The translations under genes were made by a program, and so were the position numbers. Below, one piece after another: positions 45,251-57,165 of a DNA stretch of 64,000 nt (within the stretch, counting starts at the first letter, position 1; each line of letters opens with the position of its first letter). Where the stretch lies: assembly GCF_943734655.1 (NCBI RefSeq), contig NC_071355.1:221636527-221700526 (forward strand), written 5' to 3'. Source of the stretch: Sabethes cyaneus. Taxonomy: Eukaryota; Arthropoda; Insecta; Diptera; Culicidae. The notes under the pieces are model-generated. The model did not search any database, was not told where the DNA came from, and was given only the letters and a program-made list of their open reading frames with translations.

Positions 45251-46739
45251 CTCAGGTGTCTGATGATACCGTATCTTCTACGGTGCTCAGCAGATTTCCC
45301 CACTCGTAAAAAAGAGCTTGTGCAGTGACACTTCCTAGTCAAAGTACTCAGCCTGAGTAAAATAATAGTATACAGTAGGGGAATGTCCCCGGTTATGAAA
45401 CAGGTTTTGTTTGTTGGCCATAGCTTTTGATCGGATCATCCAATTTTAAATCTTTTTAAAGCATTAGATAGTTTAAACATATACCTATCTTTTTGCCAAA
45501 GGAAGTATATGGGTCATTCCACTTGAAATTTACACTCAAAATTTTTTTTCTCTTCGGAATATTTTTTTTACGTTCTTTGTTCAAAAAAAATCGACACGTA
45601 TTTTTGTATTTCGATGTTACTATTGGAATTCGCAAGATATGATTTTTTAAAGTATTGCGATTCGAAAAAATCACTATTTTATAAATGCTGATTGTAAACA
45701 AAGTTTGTAATATCAAAAAATGACTTTTTACCAGATGTGTTCACTATTCCACAAGCTTTCAAAATTTATATACCATACCTCCTCTCGATTGTTTTTCAAT
45801 AGTTAAATAGTGCATTTTTATAAACAATTGCAATTTTTTCAAAGTTGGAACTTTTTTTTCTCGATTTTTTCTATTTTAAAATATTTGTTGATCTTGCTCG
45901 AAGAAGCATGCAAAATTTGGAAATGGAGAAATGAAAACTCTAGAAGCTATGAATTTTTATATCCATGCGCGCACGTGAAAGCAAACGAGCGGACGAACGC
46001 GCGCGCTTCAACGACACGTTACACTTAATAGCATTAAAGGCGGCCTGGTTATGAAGCTGCCCGTAGGTTAGAACATCGGTTGAGCATAACCGCTCGCTTC
46101 ACATTGATACACGCGCTGAGACATAAAAACTCATAACTTCCAGAGTTTTCATTTCTCATTTCAGTTTATAAAAATGCACTTTTTAACTATTGAAAAACAA
46201 TCGAGAGGTGGTATGGTAATTAAATTTTGAAAGCTTGTGGAATAGTGAACACATCTGGTAGAAAGTCATTTTTTGATATTACAAACTATGTTTACAATCA
46301 GCGTTTAAAAAATAGTGATTTTTGCGGATTACAATACTTTAAAAAATCATATCTTGCGAATTCCAACAGTAACATCGAAATACAAAAATACGTGTCGATT
46401 TTTTTTGAACAAAGAACGTAAAAAAAATATTCCGAAGAGAAAAAAAATTTTGAGTGTAAATTTCAAGTGGAATGACCCATATACTTCCTTTGGCAAAAAG
46501 ATAGGTATATGTTTAAACTATCTAATGCTTTAAAAAGATTTAAAATTGGATGATCCGATCAAAAGCTATGGCCAACAAACAAAACCTGTTTCATAACCGG
46601 GGACATTCCCCTACTGTATACTATTATTTTACTCAGGCTGAGTACTTTGACTAGGAAGTGTCACTGCACAAGCTCTTTTTTTACGAGTTGGGAAATCTGC
46701 TGAGCACCGTAGAAGATACGGTATCATCAGACACCTGAG
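45251..46739. mobile_element. Large foldback: long inverted repeats of about 600 bp
   Basis: CTCAGGTGTCTGATGATACC at the left end is mirrored at the right end, and the arms stay almost identical for about 575 bp (to 45825 and from 46164). After about 100 extra bases in the left arm, pairing resumes at 45925-45962 with 46125-46160. The loop is about 150 bp. Both arms contain CCGGTTATGAAACAGGTTTTG. The ORFs on opposite strands of the arms are almost the same, as the symmetry demands. No transposase; target duplication not seen. Confidence 0.85.
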
Positions 46740-46744
46740 AACAC

Positions 46745-47740
46745 AACTCAGGGAGTGGTGTTAGGTATCCCGACCCCCCTAATGGGGCGTGAGGATCTAG
46801 ACCCACTAAAACCCTAATCAAGTCTCCAGCCTCCACGCCCCCTGGCACCACCTTATCGGTATTACTTCAGGGAGGGGCTGTTGTGCTTAACGCACCCTCT
46901 TAGATAACTAGTGGACTATTGTAGCTAGGCTGTTTATTCGCCGTTGATCGGCTTTCCAGCGGTTTTGTAGCTCAAGTACGATCTGGCATTGCAGCAGCCG
47001 CATTGACCGCTCCCCAGACTTCCGAGCTAGAACACATCCTTTGTACTAAGTTATCCGGAGTAGTGTCCTGTCTGCTCACTGCCATCATGTTGCTTCTCGC
47101 GCCCGCGAAACGAGGGCATATAAAAAAGCATGTTCTGCAGTTCCCTCAACATCCACGCATTCGGGACACGAGGGGGACCCCGCATGCCCAAACTTGTGCA
47201 GATACTGTCTAAAACAACCATGCCCTGACAGAATCTGTGGCAGGTGGTAGTTGACTTCTCCGTGGCGCCTGTTGACGCACCCGGATAGTTCCGGGATAAG
47301 TCGATGTGTCCACCGGCCTTTTATGGAATTAGACCATGCCCGCTGCCATGCGGTCATCGAGGCCGATCTTGTGATACTCCGTATGCCTCTAGTTCCACGT
47401 TGATTGAAGCACACTACGTCCTCGCTGATGATGATATTATCATCATAGACCGATCATCATGAAAGGCATCAAACCCGCTAAGACGCAGATTGTGTCATGT
47501 GAAACTGTGTGATACGCCACTCTCAAGCACATGAGACGATAGGTGCTTTCCAGCTTGGCTAGATACCTTTTGGTACCTAACGCCGAGGACCACACTGGCC
47601 CGCCATACCTGATTATGGACTGGACCACGTTGGCTAATAGCCTTCGCTTGCTATCATATACCACAGAGCTATTAGAGATCATACGAGACAATGCCGAAAT
47701 AGCTGTGGAAGCCTTCTTGCTGGTATAGTCGGTTCAAGTT
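46745..47740 (-). pseudogene. R1-type LINE C-terminal relic
   Basis: Minus strand: MSRMISNSSVVYDSKRRLLA ... LMCLRVAYHTVSHDTICVLA (thumb region), then after a gap GRWTHRLIPEL, GEVNYHLPQILSGHGCFRQY and SPSCPECVDVEGTAEHAFL, the CCHC-like C-terminus typical of R1-clade elements. The 46745-47080 part appears to be 3' UTR. Frameshifts throughout. Confidence 0.82.
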
Positions 47741-49818
47741 CAGGAGCCACATCGACTATGCCTGCAAGAAGACTGCACAAGCTCTGTAATAGACTTATAG
47801 GGGAATACATCTTAGTACATAGGTTTCAGTTGTGAAGTCTATATAAAAAGAAGGCTAAACCACATTGAATAGCTTTTTAATATTACAAGATTTATTTGAA
47901 TTTAATTGTTTATCCTCAGTACCCTGTCACATTAATATAATATTGCTTTCGGTAGCTTGAGGAGTGCGAATAATGTTCCCATCGTAAATAGGGAGCAGGA
48001 TGTTTATAATTAAATGCGTACTTTTCATATTTGTTTTATTATGAAGTGCGATTGCTCGGTACGTTACATCCCAGTCGCCTACACTGCTGGTGGATAGGCG
48101 ACAATTATTGTGGAAGGGGTGCCAAGATCCGAGGGTGCGCTGTATAGCTTTGTTCATTCTGCGGCATCTTTCACCGCTGAACGACGTGGCTGCAAAGTAG
48201 TTTGTGGGCTTTGCACATGTCCTCGTTGAATAATTTTCCTGTCCAACCGGGCAGCAGGGGTGCGGAATTGCGGAAGCGTTTGAAAATAAATCGTCGCTCA
48301 TATTTGTCACCAAATTAAACATCATAAATAATAATAATGATCGGTTGCGGTAATGGGTTTGGTGTGACAATGAGACATATGAAATGATAATTTCGACAGG
48401 ATTATAGGATTCAGTAGGCAGAACAAAAAGCTGTTTGAAACTGGCTTAATTGATATTTATAAGTAATTTATTACATATCCGTGCCCGCACAATCAAATTC
48501 TGTTATTTTTTCCGATTCATTATAAGGCGGAAATAAATGCTATCATGGCTTTGATCCGAATTCATCACGATTTCTGATAGTACACTCTATATTCGCTGTG
48601 ACCTTATTTCAAGTGAATCGACGATCCTTACATTGTAAAATGTATTTTACATATAAATAAAAATATAAAGATAAGATATTTTAAGAAGCTTTTTACAAAT
48701 GCTTATATGAACACGATTTGGTCCATGATTTCAAAGTCTATTGCTCGTCGTTTACCAAAGGATTTCCGCTTCAATCAAATTTCCACATGATTTCGATTCA
48801 CCGAGCATACAAATATTGGTTTCATTTCGAATTGCGCCACAGAATCACATTTCCCATTGTTTAGAAAAGGTACCGATACACATCGAGCGCATGCAGTGCA
48901 CGATGCATTGTACTGATTTCGAAAATCCTGCCACCTCCGCTGCTGGCCGGGTACCGATAGTGGTGCCGAACGGTGAAATGATATAAGCAGGAGTTTGGTT
49001 CCATCGATTCCATTCTTCGTCCAACAAATCACATTTAGATGTCCTGGGACGGAAAATGGAAGCTCCACCGCAAGCGTTCGCTGTCGCACAGCATGGGAAC
49101 CACACACATATGTGAGTATACATACATTCATAGATTTCGATACCACCCAGCCACCGGGAGTTCGATTCGAAACGAACAATTTATTTTATTGCCTACAGTT
49201 AGTACACAAAAGCGATTCTATTTCAAAGGTTTTCTCGGCAACTGTGTCTAATCCAGATAACGATGCTCGGTTAAATTTTCTAATCAAAGGATAATCATTC
49301 TAATATGGAAATTTGAAAGCAAGTATGTTTTAAAAGCATGTTGCAGCAATGAAATTTTTGTAGGCAAATATTAAAATTAATATTCACTACAATTAACACC
49401 GAACTGGGATTCCAGGTTGCCGCGTGCACCACGGTACGCTGCACGTATTGATACACGCATCAATAGAAGATGATATTACCGCTGGATGATGGTGATGATG
49501 TATGTGTACCGATATAGCAGTGACTAGGAATTGTACCCGGTGATTGGTTTTGCATTCCGCACACATCAATCGCCCAACCTCCGTCGAATATTCTGAAGCG
49601 TGCAGAGGCTCTATATTTTCGAATCCCACACAGGCGATGCTTGGCCGCATTTCTGTTCAATATGTGCTATTCAATATTTACTCAGGATACGTTGAATATT
49701 GGATCGTTTCATAGCACAAAGCCATACACACCGGATGAATTAGATTCAAGTGCTCACTTCATTTGTATGAAAACTGCAAACTAACGTCGTACAAGGTATG
49801 TGAAGTTTTCACAAGTTT
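47741..49818. other. No confident gene
   Basis: Besides the weak ORF at 47927-48325, ORFs on both strands (48741-49294, 48775-49179, 49393-49660) overlap one another and look accidental. Somewhat higher GC at 48850-49640 than in the neighbourhood. Confidence 0.35.
47927..48325 (-). CDS. Hypothetical 132-residue ORF
   Basis: ATG at 48325 (the ORF is open further up to 48370 without another ATG). Product begins MMFNLVTNMSDDLFSNASAI, has five Cys and no motif I recognise. Coding status is doubtful; it could be chance or one exon of a longer gene. Confidence 0.2.
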   Translation of the reverse strand: MMFNLVTNMSDDLFSNASAIPHPCCPVGQENYSTRTCAKPTNYFAATSFSGERCRRMNKAIQRTLGSWHPFHNNCRLSTSSVGDWDVTYRAIALHNKTNMKSTHLIINILLPIYDGNIIRTPQATESNIILM

Positions 49819-51354
49819 TTAGGTGGTAGAGCTCGATTTATTGTTATTTGGGAACGATTTTTTACAAATACCGAATTTCATAGTAACGTTACGGTTATAA
49901 ACTAATTGAGGAGTTGCTCGATAGTTAAAACTAGAGGAAAACATGCTTCGTTGTTTGCATTTTTTCAAAAATGGGATATTACTCAACTGCAGAAGTATTC
50001 CACTATGCTTCTGGTACTCGTTTAGGACTTCCTCTGGTTCTGTTTCCTCAGATGAAACGTTTGATATTTTTTCCATCGTTGAAGTATCAAGTGTTTCAGA
50101 AAATGAAATGGTAGGACTTGGAAGTGCCTTTAACATTAAATCGTGAATTATTTTTCTGATTTCCTCTTCCTCTAATCCGTAGGAGCTGACACTAGATTCG
50201 CTCCCAAGATCGAGACTCATATACAGTAAATCAATAATTATATCATGAGCATCTGCAATGCTCAAAATGCCTGCTTCTTTCAATGCTTGTATTCTTTCTT
50301 CCAAATCTTGAAGTAGAACTTCATCAATAAAAATATTCATTTTCGATTCATTGAGTGTATCAGAATCCTTCGAAAAAATGGTCGAATTCTCTGTAATAAT
50401 CAAATCGTCGCCTTCCACCTCATAAACTACGGAGTTAATCAGTTGCTGGATATTGAAAATGTCTTCAATATTTCTTATTCCAAGGCAAGCGTAGAACGGT
50501 TTAATATTTTGATTTGGATCTGGAAGATTATTCAACGTTGAGAACTGCATCCATTTAAAGTTTGAATAGATCTCCATAGCTCGTCCATTTCTCGCCTGGA
50601 TCAGCCTCATGTCGAATTGAGAGTTTTCCAATTTTGGCAGCTCATAGACGCCATCGAATCCGTTACTTTCCGACCTGTATACCGCCATCCCGACATGCTG
50701 AGCCACCCGAAGATCTGCCACATCAGATGCCATACATTTCTTTACGTTGTCAATGGCTTTGTTTCCACTTAAACGGTAGAAACCATCTGCATTTAACTGC
50801 GCCACGTGATCGTACGTTCCCAAATGAGCAGAACAGTGACCGCCTAGATTTAGCATTATCCGATGAGAAGTTTCCAGGGAACGAACTCGATCACTTGCGA
50901 CATGGTATACGATCCGAATCTCGTTGTTAAATGTCACACTGAATCGTACTTGGATCATCAGATTGATACACTCGCCGAGCACAACTTTGGTTAGAATGAG
51001 ATCAGGTCCAATTACGTAGGATGACCAAATTCTCTGGGACCACTCATTGCTTCGTTTTAATGGTGCAGACTGAATCGATGAAGTCATATTGGCTTCAGCG
51101 TAGTAAAGATAAGCTTTCAAAGTTTCGGAGCTTGCGAGAAGAACTTCATCCGGCTTAAAATTTCTGTCCGGTACACGTAGGCTAACAATTGCAGCATCCA
51201 AAGTTATAACCTCAAACGTCAGTCTATTTGTAGTTGTCCATGTAAATTTTTGAAATTCAAAAGTTTCTCTTGTTTTGGGACACGTGAGTACACCGAATTT
51301 TGAAACGGATAATTTTAGTTTCTTGCCTTCGAAAACTATGGACGAGTCACACAT
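49819..51354 (-). CDS. Aldose 1-epimerase (galactose mutarotase)-like protein, probable pseudoenzyme
   Basis: Intact 511-residue ORF from ATG at 51354 (A at -3); the open frame upstream to 51438 has no ATG. Residues 33-310 follow the galactose mutarotase fold: DAAIVSLRVPDRN (53-65) for the usual GAxIxSLxVPDRNG, NLGGH...YDHVAQLNADGFYRL (169-195) for NLTNHSYFNL...DHxxQINAD, and MQFSTLNNLP...ACLGIRNIEDIFN (269-301) for VQFYTGNFL...FCLExQxxPDAxN. The second catalytic His appears kept (H173), but the catalytic Glu of CLE is Gly292 and the LHGG motif is gone. Residues 320-511 are an extra tail, acidic and Ser-rich with a predicted helix at 345-375. The family interconverts sugar anomers; this one probably does not. 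No signal peptide or membrane segment. Confidence 0.72.
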   Translation of the reverse strand: MCDSSIVFEGKKLKLSVSKFGVLTCPKTRETFEFQKFTWTTTNRLTFEVITLDAAIVSLRVPDRNFKPDEVLLASSETLKAYLYYAEANMTSSIQSAPLKRSNEWSQRIWSSYVIGPDLILTKVVLGECINLMIQVRFSVTFNNEIRIVYHVASDRVRSLETSHRIMLNLGGHCSAHLGTYDHVAQLNADGFYRLSGNKAIDNVKKCMASDVADLRVAQHVGMAVYRSESNGFDGVYELPKLENSQFDMRLIQARNGRAMEIYSNFKWMQFSTLNNLPDPNQNIKPFYACLGIRNIEDIFNIQQLINSVVYEVEGDDLIITENSTIFSKDSDTLNESKMNIFIDEVLLQDLEERIQALKEAGILSIADAHDIIIDLLYMSLDLGSESSVSSYGLEEEEIRKIIHDLMLKALPSPTISFSETLDTSTMEKISNVSSEETEPEEVLNEYQKHSGILLQLSNIPFLKKCKQRSMFSSSFNYRATPQLVYNRNVTMKFGICKKSFPNNNKSSSTT

Positions 51355-51764
51355 TTTGCACGTTTTGCACGTCAATAGCGGATTTGGACTACTGTGATCA
51401 AAAGTGTATACAAACGAACAGAGATAGCTATTTAACAAATCAAGATCAAGGTGAGTATAGATACCTTGGCCAAGATATTTTCCATTTATACCGCAAACTT
51501 GCCAAGAATTGCCAACATTATATTTGATAAATTAATTACTTTTGTAGGTGACTCACCAAATTTGTACTATCACTCATCAAAGAAAATCCAGATTCATACG
51601 TCGACTGCAAAGCTTTATTCGAAGTCTCAGTCTACAACTAGGCAATATTCTCAGGAAAATCGTAATCTATTGCATGTAAACTTTGGAGTAGGTTTTACCA
51701 AAATGCTTAAAACTACAAAAAGCAAATCCTTGGGCTTTAACGTTTTTCTAAGACTTTGCTGCTT

Positions 51765-51880
51765 GCTGTTAGAGTACAGGACAACTACGGGGCTAGTGAA
51801 AGAATCCAACTGACTTTCTGGCAAGCACCGTTTTGCCGAGATTCAAACATACGTTTACTGGCTTAGAACTAATTGGGGGC
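51765..51880 (-). mobile_element. tRNA-derived SINE (family A), copy 4, decayed
   Basis: Minus strand: CCAATTAGTTCTAAGCCAGT, GTATGTTTGAATCTCGGC (box B-like), then CCTGTACTCTAACAGCA. Lies between the mutarotase-like gene and Helitron copy 4. Confidence 0.55.
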
Positions 51881-51979
51881 TATTTTGATTTTATTCAAGT
51901 TTACTCTTGTTGATGTAGTATTTCCAAATATGGATTAAGGTTTCTTAATTTCGTTCAAATTATGCTCATTGCGGAAATA

Positions 51980-52200
51980 AATCAGAAATTTTAGCATTCA
52001 TATTTTTTTATTTGGTACTTAAGATGTCCCTTTCTTAGTTAAGGTGATCCCAAAAGTCTTCATTTTTGACAACCTTTACTGCGCTAAAAAATCATAACTT
52101 TCGAACCACTGAACCGATTTTAAGGATATTGGTAGCAAATGAAAGGTATTCAATTATATTTGTAATGAAAACATCGCATCGAAAGTTTAAAGGAGTGTAA
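51980..52200. repeat. Dispersed repeat shared with 61230-61300
   Basis: GTACTTAAGATGTCCCTTTC and TTAGTTAAGGTGATCCCAAA correspond to GACGCTTAAGGTGCCCCTTTC and GAGTTAGGGTGGCTACAAAA near 61240. Class unknown. Confidence 0.4.
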
Positions 52201-52221
52201 TTTTTCGTTTCTGGACTATAA

Positions 52222-52243
52222 TCTATACCTATAAAGAAGGATT

Positions 52244-52289
<46 letters not shown>

Positions 52290-54021
52290 CTGTGTTCCTT
52301 ATAGAATCAAAAACTACTGAACCAATCGGCGTGAAAATTTGCATGTAGAGGTTTTTGGGGCCAGGAAAGGTTTTAGTGATGGTTAGAGACCCCTCCCCCC
52401 ACTAAGAGGGGGGGCTCCCATACAAATGAAACACAAATTTCTGCATAACTCGAGAACTAATCAAGCAAATGGAACCAACTTTGGCATGTGAAGGTTTTCG
52501 AGGGCAAGAAAATTTTCTACGGTGAATTAGGACCCCTCCCCACTCTAGGAGGGGGGGCTCCTGTACAAATGAAATACAAATTTCCTCCTAACTCGAGAAC
52601 TAATCAAGCAAATAGAACAACATTTGGCAAGTGGGTGTTTTTTTTGGTGACAAGAATTTATTCTATGGTGAATTGAGACCCCTCCCCTCTTTATAAGAGG
52701 AATTATAACTCCTCTCCCCTTTAAGAGGGGGGACTTCCATACAAATTTCCTCATAACTCGAGAACTAATCAAGCAAATGCAACCAAATTTGGCATGTGAA
52801 GGTTTTCGAGAGCAAGAAAATTTTCTATGGTGAATTAGGACCCCTCCCCACTTTAAGAGGAGGGGCTCCTGTACAAATGAAATACAAATTTCCTCATAAC
52901 TCGAGAACTAATCAAGCGAATTGAACCAAATTTGGCATGTGTGTGTTTTTGGAGACAATTTTTTTTTCAATGATGAATTGGGACCCCTCCCCACTTTAGG
53001 AGGGGGGGTCCTATACAAACGAAATACAAATTTCCTCGAGAACTAATCCAGCAAATGGAACCAAATTTGGCGTGTAGGTGTTTTTGGAGGCAAGAATTTT
53101 TTCTGTGATGAATTAGGACCTCTTCCCACATTAGGAGGGGGGGGGGGCTCCAATACAAATGAAATACAAATTTCCCCATAACTCGAGAACTAATCAAGCA
53201 AATAGAACCAAATTCGGCATGTGGAGGTTTTTGGAGGCAAAAATATTTTCTACAGTGAATTAGTATCCTTCCACGCTTCAAGAGGGGGGGCTTCTACACA
53301 AATGAAATACAAATTTCCTCATAATTCGAGAACTAATCAAGCAAATGGAACCATATTTGGCATGTGGGTGTTTTTGGAGGCAACCATTTTTCCCATGATG
53401 AATTAGGACTTCTTACCTTTTTAGGAGGGGGGGGGCTCCCATTCAAACGAAATACAAATTTGCTCATAACTTTAGAACTAATCAAGCAAATGGAACCAAA
53501 TTTGGCATGTGAGAGTTTTAGATGGCAGAATTTTTTTTCTGTGGTGTATTACGACCCCTTTCCCTTTTAAGAGGGTGGGCTCCCATACAAATGAAATACA
53601 AATTTCCTTATAATTTGAATACTAATCAAGCAAATGGAACCAAATTTAGCATGTAGGAGATTTTTGAGTCTTGAATTTATTTTATGATAGTTAGTGACCT
53701 CTCACCCCTGTGGTAGGGGGATATGGACTCTCATACAAATAAAACAGAAATTTTTGCGAAACTCAAAAACTAATCCAACTCGAGAAATTCGAGACTCTTC
53801 CATAAAACATTAATCAATAACAAGACCACAAAAACTATCTATAGTAACACTAGATCATTCAGGACGAGCCGGTCGCGAGTGTTGCCGGTGACCCGCCGTC
53901 GGAAGGGCCGCCCACTGGGGGGCTTGCAAAACTCGAGAAGTGACAAAGATCATCCGAGATTCATGATTTATGTACAACACAGGTTAATTTGTGGCAATAC
54001 GAAGTTTGTCGGGTCAGCTAG
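52222..54021 (+). mobile_element. Non-autonomous Helitron-like element, copy 4 (1.80 kb)
   Basis: Complete, same ends as copies 1-3, between A and T, with the longest (GTCT)n tract of the set (about 13 units). Body units match copies 1-3 almost exactly but several are missing after the core. One GAACTC-type block is shortened at 53033. Confidence 0.85.
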
Positions 54022-54108
54022 TTGTTTATAAATCTTGTTAATGCAATGGAGGTGCCTGGTATTAAACTGCTACGGTGTTTCTGGTAAGAATATCCGTTTT
54101 GAACCTCA

Positions 54109-54126
54109 CCCTAACCCTAACCCTAA
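54109..54126. repeat. Short CCCTAA run (three units)
   Basis: CCCTAACCCTAACCCTAA, the arthropod-outgroup telomere-like word in other eukaryotes. Diptera have lost TTAGGG-type telomerase repeats and three units can arise by chance, so no telomere meaning is claimed. Confidence 0.6.
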
Positions 54127-56369
54127 TTCTATACATAGTTTTTATATGATTTGTAAACCTACCTAAAGTTGCAACTTGACATTTGCGTTCAAATTTGTAA
54201 AGAAAAAGTCAGTTTCATTACTGAATGAATTGAATAAGATTTTTTGACCGATTGTGGTGCTAAAAAGCAGCTTGCGTCTGAAACCTACTAGTGATTCTCT
54301 GCATTTTGCTGTGTTCCTGCACATAGGACAAAGTAAAAGCGAAAGTTTATCCACTCAAGTAGAGAGACACGAGATGCTTACATACTTTTTTACACTCTTT
54401 TTCTCAGTCGCGCTGGAAAACGGCAACGGAAGGATAAAAACATTGTCGCATAAATCCACACTCCACTGGAGGCTATTTACTCGCGCCAAAGAACTGATCC
54501 GATCTGTAAATACACGAACTGAAATGAGTTTCTATGACGTATTCTCGCTTCCAGAAGCGCTGGGAATATTATACTCCCCTCAAACTGCTTTCGTACTAAT
54601 TTATCAAAAAGTTACATTGTGCAGCTAATGCGAGAGGTTTCCATGCCAGAAGTAGCAGCATAAAACGTATAGCGGTATATCTATTGAAAGGTAAATACGG
54701 TGAACAGCAGAAAACAAACAACCTGAGCACAATATGCGAGACAACTGGATTTTGTCAAGCAGATCCTGCCGTTTGCCTTCGTAAAGATAACCTACATAGC
54801 ACTTGATGGAACTAAATCTGAAAAAAGAGCATAAAGATGTTTCAATCAAATAATGAGGGTTATCCGTTTGAATGCTCAGATTGCGCGAAAAGTAAATCAA
54901 ACATGAACAATCTACTCTCGGGGATAAACAAATAATTCTCAATTTGTTGCCCCTGGGCCAGCTAGGGTTGGTCGGAGAAAAAAGCATTTTATCGGATCAT
55001 AATCCATTACAGCAGCCGAAAGCAAATGACCTGCAGTCGTTGGGTTGTAATGTTGCTATTGGAAAGTGACTCAAATATTTGCGTAACATGAATACAAAAA
55101 AATATTGTGAATATAACATGTAATTGAACATTCTATTATTTTCTAAATCGTTTTACCAGGATATGAATAGTAACGCAAATAATAATAATTAAGAACATTT
55201 TAAACATTATTGAAAAAACCCGATTTAATCCACCTAGTGGTGAAAGGAACCTTTGTTATACGGTCTTACTTGCTATTTGAGATAGAAATCGACACGTCTT
55301 CGAAACATAATTCATCTATTGGTTATCGTTGCGTAGTGCGTTGGTTTACATAAAATTTTTGAAAATTGAATAAGTTTACAAAATTTGAACAAAATAGGAA
55401 CACTTTTAAATTTTGATAGATCCTTTTTTCATGAAATTGCCGAGTAAGGATAAGTAAGTTGTTATTAATCTGAGTAAATGCAAATAAAAGTAAGTTGTAA
55501 GTGGAAATCTTATCCTTTAGCATATACATTGTCTAGTAAAGATCTAGTTTATAGGTTTTTGAACTATGCATAGTTTTCTGTAATGCCATTCTATTGAATC
55601 ACATCAATAGAGTTTTCAAAAATAATTTTTATCAATTTTTATTAATTCACGCTGTTGTATTTTATACAACACGTGTAGGTTTTTCAACGCCATATTGTTA
55701 TAAAGTTACAAATCGTAGTTTAACTAACGTATATTCTTCAACAAACTTACTGTGAGGAAAATATCATAATTATTCAATGCATTAATAATTTAAATTGTTG
55801 GGAAAATTTATGCAGCAAAACTATCAGCAAATGTAAAATGTTTAAAATGTATCCGTCTGCTGGTAGTCGAGTAATGCGGAGTCAAAATTAGGGTATTTTT
55901 TATAATCAAAGTTCCACAGATCCTAAACAAGCAAACATTTTCAAACTATTTTCAGCAAAGTTGTGTATTTTTACTATTTGTACAATTTTGCAGTACATGA
56001 AAAAGTCATACAACAATTACAAAAAAAGCAAAAATAGAAAAATTGATTTTACAAATTCATATACAATAAATAAGATATTTCTATCTTCGCTGCAGAGATA
56101 GAAGGTTACTGTCTTTAGCAAAATTTCTTGTAATAATATGCTCTATAACTTTGCAGAACACATCAATGTGTTATATTGACACTGAAGAAAAATATTTTTT
56201 TTATTTCACTTTTAGGGGGATTAATCAAAATTTAAATTCCACCAGACGATAGAGCTTTCAATTTCAAGAAACTCTTCCAAAGGTTCGATAAACCTAAAAC
56301 CAAGTTTTCCCAGTCAAAACTCTAGTGCACACGTTTTCTTTGGTTTGGGGCTATTGTGCGCGCGAGTAA

Positions 56370-57165
56370 TTGTGTTATAAAAGTTGGCGCGAATGTTCGA
56401 GGGTTAATATCTTTTAACTGGTGAAACCAATTTTTATGCAATTTTGCATATATATTCGTAGTGTCAAAACCTCTCGTTTGATATTAAAATAATTGAAATT
56501 AGGTTAATTATCTTGGTTAAAATCATTATAAATTATTGTTAATTTTGGTGTGGTGTATACGGTTGCTCATAACTTTCAAATTAAACGTCCAATCAAAAAA
56601 TCATTCAATAGTGATCTATTAGGATATATTATCTTTCAAATGAGACTAATAGCGCATAAATCGGTTTGGCCATCTCTAAGAAACAGGCGATAATTATTAC
56701 CTTGTCAAAACAGGTTTTTTAAGCATAACTTTTAAACTACTTGTTTGTTTTCAATTAAAAATTCCTGAACAATTTAGCTTTAATAAGGGCTTTCATTTGA
56801 AACTAAGATCGTTGAAATCGATCATGTAGTTCCGAAGAAACCAGTGTCACGTATTTTTCACATTTTTGCTTATAACTTTTAAACGAAACGTCGTATCACG
56901 AAACAACTCAATAGTGATCTACTAGACAATACCACCTTTCAAACAAAAGTAATAGCGAACCATTCGGTTCAGCCATCTCTGAGAAACAGGCGATAGAAAA
57001 AATCATTACATACATACAAACACACACACACACACACACAGACATTGCTCAAATCGTCGAACCCTATCGATTGGTATATGTGACTTGGCCCTCCGGGCCT
57101 CGGATCAATTTCGTGTTTTTCGACCAATTTTTAAACCTTTGTTATAGTATAACAAAGGTAACAAT
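56370..57165. repeat. Dispersed repeat with internal sub-repeats
   Basis: Two units about 300 bp apart share CATAACTTTYAAAYTAAACG, CAATAGTGATCTAYTAG and GCCATCTCTRAGAAACAGGCG. The right part has a (CA)n tract (57018-57042), GGCCCTCCGGGCC, and ends in the palindrome CTTTGTTATAGTATAACAAAG. The end block also occurs at 42440-42540. Confidence 0.6.

Noticed and set aside
54109..54126. CCCTAA run as an interstitial telomere
   Set aside because: Three units only, and Diptera do not use this telomere repeat.
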